From: an uncultured Agathobacter sp.
Lineage (GTDB): Bacteria; Bacillota; Clostridia; Lachnospirales; Lachnospiraceae
Assembly: GCA_945910395.1 (NCBI GenBank)
Contig: CAMDYX010000019.1
Location: 1-44,817 of the forward strand
Direction: 5' to 3'
DNA length: 44,817 nucleotides
Part shown: piece after piece, positions 42,653 to 44,817 of the stretch
How the letters are laid out: every line of letters starts with the position of its first letter
How positions within the stretch are numbered: position 1 is the stretch's first letter
Translations under genes and position numbers: made by a program
The notes under the pieces: model-generated
What the model was told of the DNA's origin: nothing
Databases searched by the model: none
What the model saw: only the letters and a program-made list of their open reading frames with translations

Positions 42653-42972
42653 ATGCTATCTCGTCCATGGGCCCTTACCTCTTTCGTAGATTTTGTTTCT
42701 TTTTTCTTTCTTGGTAACCTTTTTCTTTTGGTTCCTTTTCTTCCTTTTTTCTTCTTCGCTTCTTAGAATTCTACTCGATTTGTTCTTCTTATGACATTTG
42801 GAATTGTGTTATATTTCAATGTTTCCTTGCTAACACTAATTCTTTTTTCTTCTTATGTACTGTCACGTTTTCCTCTTTTAAATACTTTGAAACGAATGCG
42901 CTTCAGTTTCTGGTGGTCCGTACCTCCTATTCTTTTATTTTTTTTCTTCTTTTTTTTCTCTCTCTTGTTTAT
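42603..42972 (-). ncRNA. Candidate purine-rich non-coding RNA (~370 nt)
   Basis: The 515-base gap between the FliB-like gene and the TIR gene has a minus-strand promoter at its right and a minus-strand terminator at its left, with no credible protein between. The RNA would be strikingly purine-rich: long GAA/AAG runs with scattered small hairpins, for example GAAGCG-CATT-CGTTTC and GGAACC paired with a GGTTACC segment. An AGGAGG near its 5' end has no ATG after it. It could also be the 3' UTR of the TIR mRNA. No known RNA family (RNase P, tmRNA, SRP, 6S) was recognised. Confidence 0.4.
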
Positions 42973-42978
42973 GGCTTT

Positions 42979-43036
42979 ATTATAGCATGGCCAAATAATA
43001 TTGCAAGACAATTTTTGAAAATATTTTAAAATTGTC
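42979..43036 (-). promoter_or_regulatory. Minus-strand promoter with upstream inverted repeat
   Basis: Read on the minus strand: TTGCAA (43001-43006), 16-base spacer, TATAAT (42979-42984). Just upstream, GACAATTTT (43007-43015) and AAAATTGTC (43028-43036) are exact inverted arms with a 12-base spacer, a possible operator. Confidence 0.55.
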
Positions 43037-43122
43037 AAACAATTACAAAACAGACAGAAAGAAATTGTATAAATTGTCAAATAAAAGAATAGAAGATTGA
43101 CGATTCGACAGAAAATGACAAG

Positions 43123-44526
43123 CTACTCCAATGGTTTTAAAGCCTTGCTTGATGCATCTACCGTTACAACAGGGCGAACACCATAATCGGATGCGCCGCA
43201 ATTGGCCGGGGCGACGGTCATATCGCTTTCATATTCGGTTACTGCCACATAGACCTTGTTGATTTCCTCCTTCGGATTATCCCGTAGCCACCAGTAAAAG
43301 CTTTCGGTGTGGTAGGCTTCTACAAAATCTTCATAGTAGGCGCGGTAGGCGTCATGCTCCTCGCAGGCAGCAGTTGGCTTTGCGTACATGATCATTCCTG
43401 CTTCGTCGATCCAGGACAATTCTTCAGAAGAGAGAAGATAAACACGTTCCTCGGAGGTTACATATCCGTCGGTTGCATTTTCGCTGAAGGTGTTTGCAGG
43501 GGATTGATTTGTTACGGTTACAAGGGCTGCTTTTTCTTCCTCTGTAAATTCATACAAAAATCCCGGCTCATTGCAATAAAAGTTGTCGCCCACCGCCTTA
43601 TAGGTCGGTTCCTGATCCGGATATTTTACCACTTCCGTATCGGAATTTAACCAGGTGCGAAGATTGCAGAGGCTCCAGTCGTTGTTTCCCCGGATTTTTA
43701 TGACAAGACTCTCATCCGTAACAATGTGATTGTCATAGCTCCAATATTCGTTTCCCTCATAATGGTTGTATTCTCCGCCCTCCGGCGCATCGAAGGATTT
43801 GATGGTCAGGATGTATTTGGATAACAGAACCATGGTGCCATCCTCGTTAATCTTTAGCACCCGCCATTCGATAGGCTCACCGTAATAGCTTCCGAAGGTG
43901 ACGGTATCGCCTAACTCATAAGTTATCACCGGCTTTTTCGGTCCAAGAATTCCGGCGCCCTTTAACAGGACTGCTCCAAGAAGGATTACGGCAATCAGAA
44001 GAACTGCAATTGCTCCGATCAGAAGCGGGCGTTTTTTCGGAGATTTCTTCTCCAACGAAGCCGAAAGGTCTGGATTTGGGGATCCAAGCTCTTTCTCGAA
44101 GAGCTCTTCCTTAGGAGCAGAATCGTTATCCTTCGTTTCATTCTTAAGGAGATTTCGAATGCCATCCAATAAGCTTTGATCCTTATCCTTGGAATCCGTG
44201 ATCCATTGGTGGGTCATGAGGAAATATTCCATAGACTTGCTTAAGGTAACCTCCTCAAGCTTGTATACAAGGATTGGAATTTTATGACTGACTGCGTATT
44301 CGATTTCACGGAGCACATGGGGGGAATCGTTGGAGGCATTTGAAAGCAGAAGAACCACTGCCTTTACCTGATCCATATTGCTAAGAAGCTGCTGTGCGTA
44401 TTCTTTTCCCGGAATCAGATCCCTGGTAGAAATAAAACAGGAAATTCCATTCTCTTCTAAATAATTGCATATGCGGGTGGCTTCTGTCGTCTCGCTGGAG
44501 GAAAACGAAATAAAAACATTTTTCAT
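43123..44526 (-). CDS. Membrane-anchored TIR-domain protein with extracellular DUF6273 domain
   Basis: 467 residues. An N-terminal TIR domain (about 1-140: VFISFSSSE, GISCFISTRDLIPG, AVVLLLSNASNDSPHVLREIEYA) keeps a candidate NADase Glu, E74. After a charged linker, one membrane segment (about 170-192, LLIGAIAVLLIAVILLGAVLL) leads to an outside C-terminal domain (about 205-465). That domain has the DUF6273 pattern: PIEWRVLKI, LLSKYIL, CNLRTWLNS, VYLLSSEEL, WWLRDN and GVRPVVTVD. The plan is a receptor with an extracellular sensor and a cytoplasmic TIR effector. Bacterial TIRs often cleave NAD+ in phage defence; TIR-dependent protein interaction is the alternative. Start follows AGGAG by 12 bases. 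Confidence 0.85.
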   Translation of the reverse strand: MKNVFISFSSSETTEATRICNYLEENGISCFISTRDLIPGKEYAQQLLSNMDQVKAVVLLLSNASNDSPHVLREIEYAVSHKIPILVYKLEEVTLSKSMEYFLMTHQWITDSKDKDQSLLDGIRNLLKNETKDNDSAPKEELFEKELGSPNPDLSASLEKKSPKKRPLLIGAIAVLLIAVILLGAVLLKGAGILGPKKPVITYELGDTVTFGSYYGEPIEWRVLKINEDGTMVLLSKYILTIKSFDAPEGGEYNHYEGNEYWSYDNHIVTDESLVIKIRGNNDWSLCNLRTWLNSDTEVVKYPDQEPTYKAVGDNFYCNEPGFLYEFTEEEKAALVTVTNQSPANTFSENATDGYVTSEERVYLLSSEELSWIDEAGMIMYAKPTAACEEHDAYRAYYEDFVEAYHTESFYWWLRDNPKEEINKVYVAVTEYESDMTVAPANCGASDYGVRPVVTVDASSKALKPLE

Positions 44527-44589
44527 ATGTACAGATAACTCCTACGGATAGAATTATTAACAAGCTTTCATTTTACAAAAGATAGTCCC

Positions 44590-44617
44590 ATTATAGCATA
44601 AAGTTGTAGTTCAGCAA
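44590..44617 (-). promoter_or_regulatory. Promoter of the TIR-DUF6273 gene
   Basis: On the minus strand: TTGCTG (44612-44617), 16-base spacer, TATAAT (44590-44595), about 63 bases before the ATG. Confidence 0.6.
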
Positions 44618-44656
44618 TAAGAGGAAATAGTGTATAATGATTCAGGATAAAATTTA

Positions 44657-44817
44657 CTCCCATTTTACTTTTGTGTGTCTATGAATGAATTTTGCTATTT
44701 GAAATCAAAACGTTTAAACGCTTTTTACAAACGAAAGTGGGGGCTGCTTCATGCTTGATTGATAAATTGTATAATTTCGCCGGTTGATTTTCTTCCAGTA
44801 CCTAAAATCTATGAAAA
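44657..44817. repeat. Family B fragment joined to family A, running off the window
   Basis: 44657 to about 44745 is a family B arm (TCCCATTTTACTTTTGTGTG ... AATGAATTTTGC) with its central stem mostly deleted, ending in the bulge sequence in reverse (ACAAACGAAAGTGGG). From GCTTCATGC (about 44746) to 44805 is half of a family A unit in minus orientation, then CCTAAAATCTATGAAAA (44801-44817) begins another. The stretch is the reverse complement of 36009-36080 with few changes. Confidence 0.75.

Noticed and set aside
42791..42985. 64-residue plus-strand frame with a poly-Phe stretch
   Set aside because: Arises from the polypyrimidine tract; low complexity and no ribosome binding site. The minus-strand counterpart is a poly-Lys frame of the same origin.

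Overview
The window looks like chromosome from a low-to-moderate G+C Gram-positive anaerobe, most likely a Lachnospiraceae-type Clostridia. The basis is strong GGAGG-type ribosome binding sites, a CIRCE heat-shock operator, an A-type flavodiiron protein, AddAB-type recombination genes, a c-di-GMP cyclase, an HD-GYP protein and many short conserved hypotheticals of the kind found in gut clostridia. No rRNA, phage structural genes, transposase or CRISPR array was seen. One tRNA is present, tRNA-Gly(CCC).

Layout. 1-0.8 kb: three small proteins (zinc-ribbon/membrane, Cys-rich peptide, EF-hand/acidic). 1.0-8.4 kb: an AT-rich, tightly packed island on the plus strand. It encodes a small HTH protein, a class I SAM methyltransferase, an SF2 helicase with an apparent Vsr/DUF559-like nuclease domain and an internal HTH, a gene remnant, a GHKL (MORC/MutL-type) ATPase and two genes translationally coupled to it. 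It has the architecture of a DNA-defence or DNA-processing system and is the best candidate for an undescribed one. 8.5-12.3 kb: a protein with an internal ~130-residue duplication, a BFD-like [2Fe-2S] protein and unknowns. 12.4-18.3 kb: HD-GYP protein, HipBA toxin-antitoxin pair, a divergent DUF4143 ATPase, and a membrane GGDEF protein. 18.3-20.4 kb: tRNA-Gly, a palindromic repeat, then two Nudix hydrolases and a Ham1-like pyrophosphatase, a possible nucleotide-sanitation cluster. 20.4-22.5 kb: a CIRCE-controlled dnaJ-like gene whose leader holds a terminator and a competing antiterminator helix, then an amidohydrolase. 22.5-28.3 kb: a transporter remnant, flavodiiron protein, M20 peptidase, glucose-6-phosphate isomerase and decayed small genes. 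28.4-35.7 kb: phosphoesterase-addB-addA operon. 35.7-44.8 kb: conserved housekeeping genes (SurE, YqeY, HAD phosphatase, rhodanese lipoprotein, MGMT fusion, acylphosphatase, FliB-like), a purine-rich candidate ncRNA, and a membrane-anchored TIR-DUF6273 protein.

Two families of palindromic intergenic repeats run through the right two thirds. Family A is an inverted pair of units, each exactly 87 bp (18.5 kb, 35.8 kb, and a partial copy at the right edge). Family B is a 170-180 bp hairpin with arms that covary between copies and a conserved one-sided insert (24.0, 40.0 and 41.2 kb, plus fragments). They are joined to each other at 36.06 kb and again at the right edge.

All functional names come from reading motifs in the translated sequence and from memory of families; no database search was possible. 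Coordinates are of the start I judged best from ribosome binding sites, which often lies inside the longest open frame.
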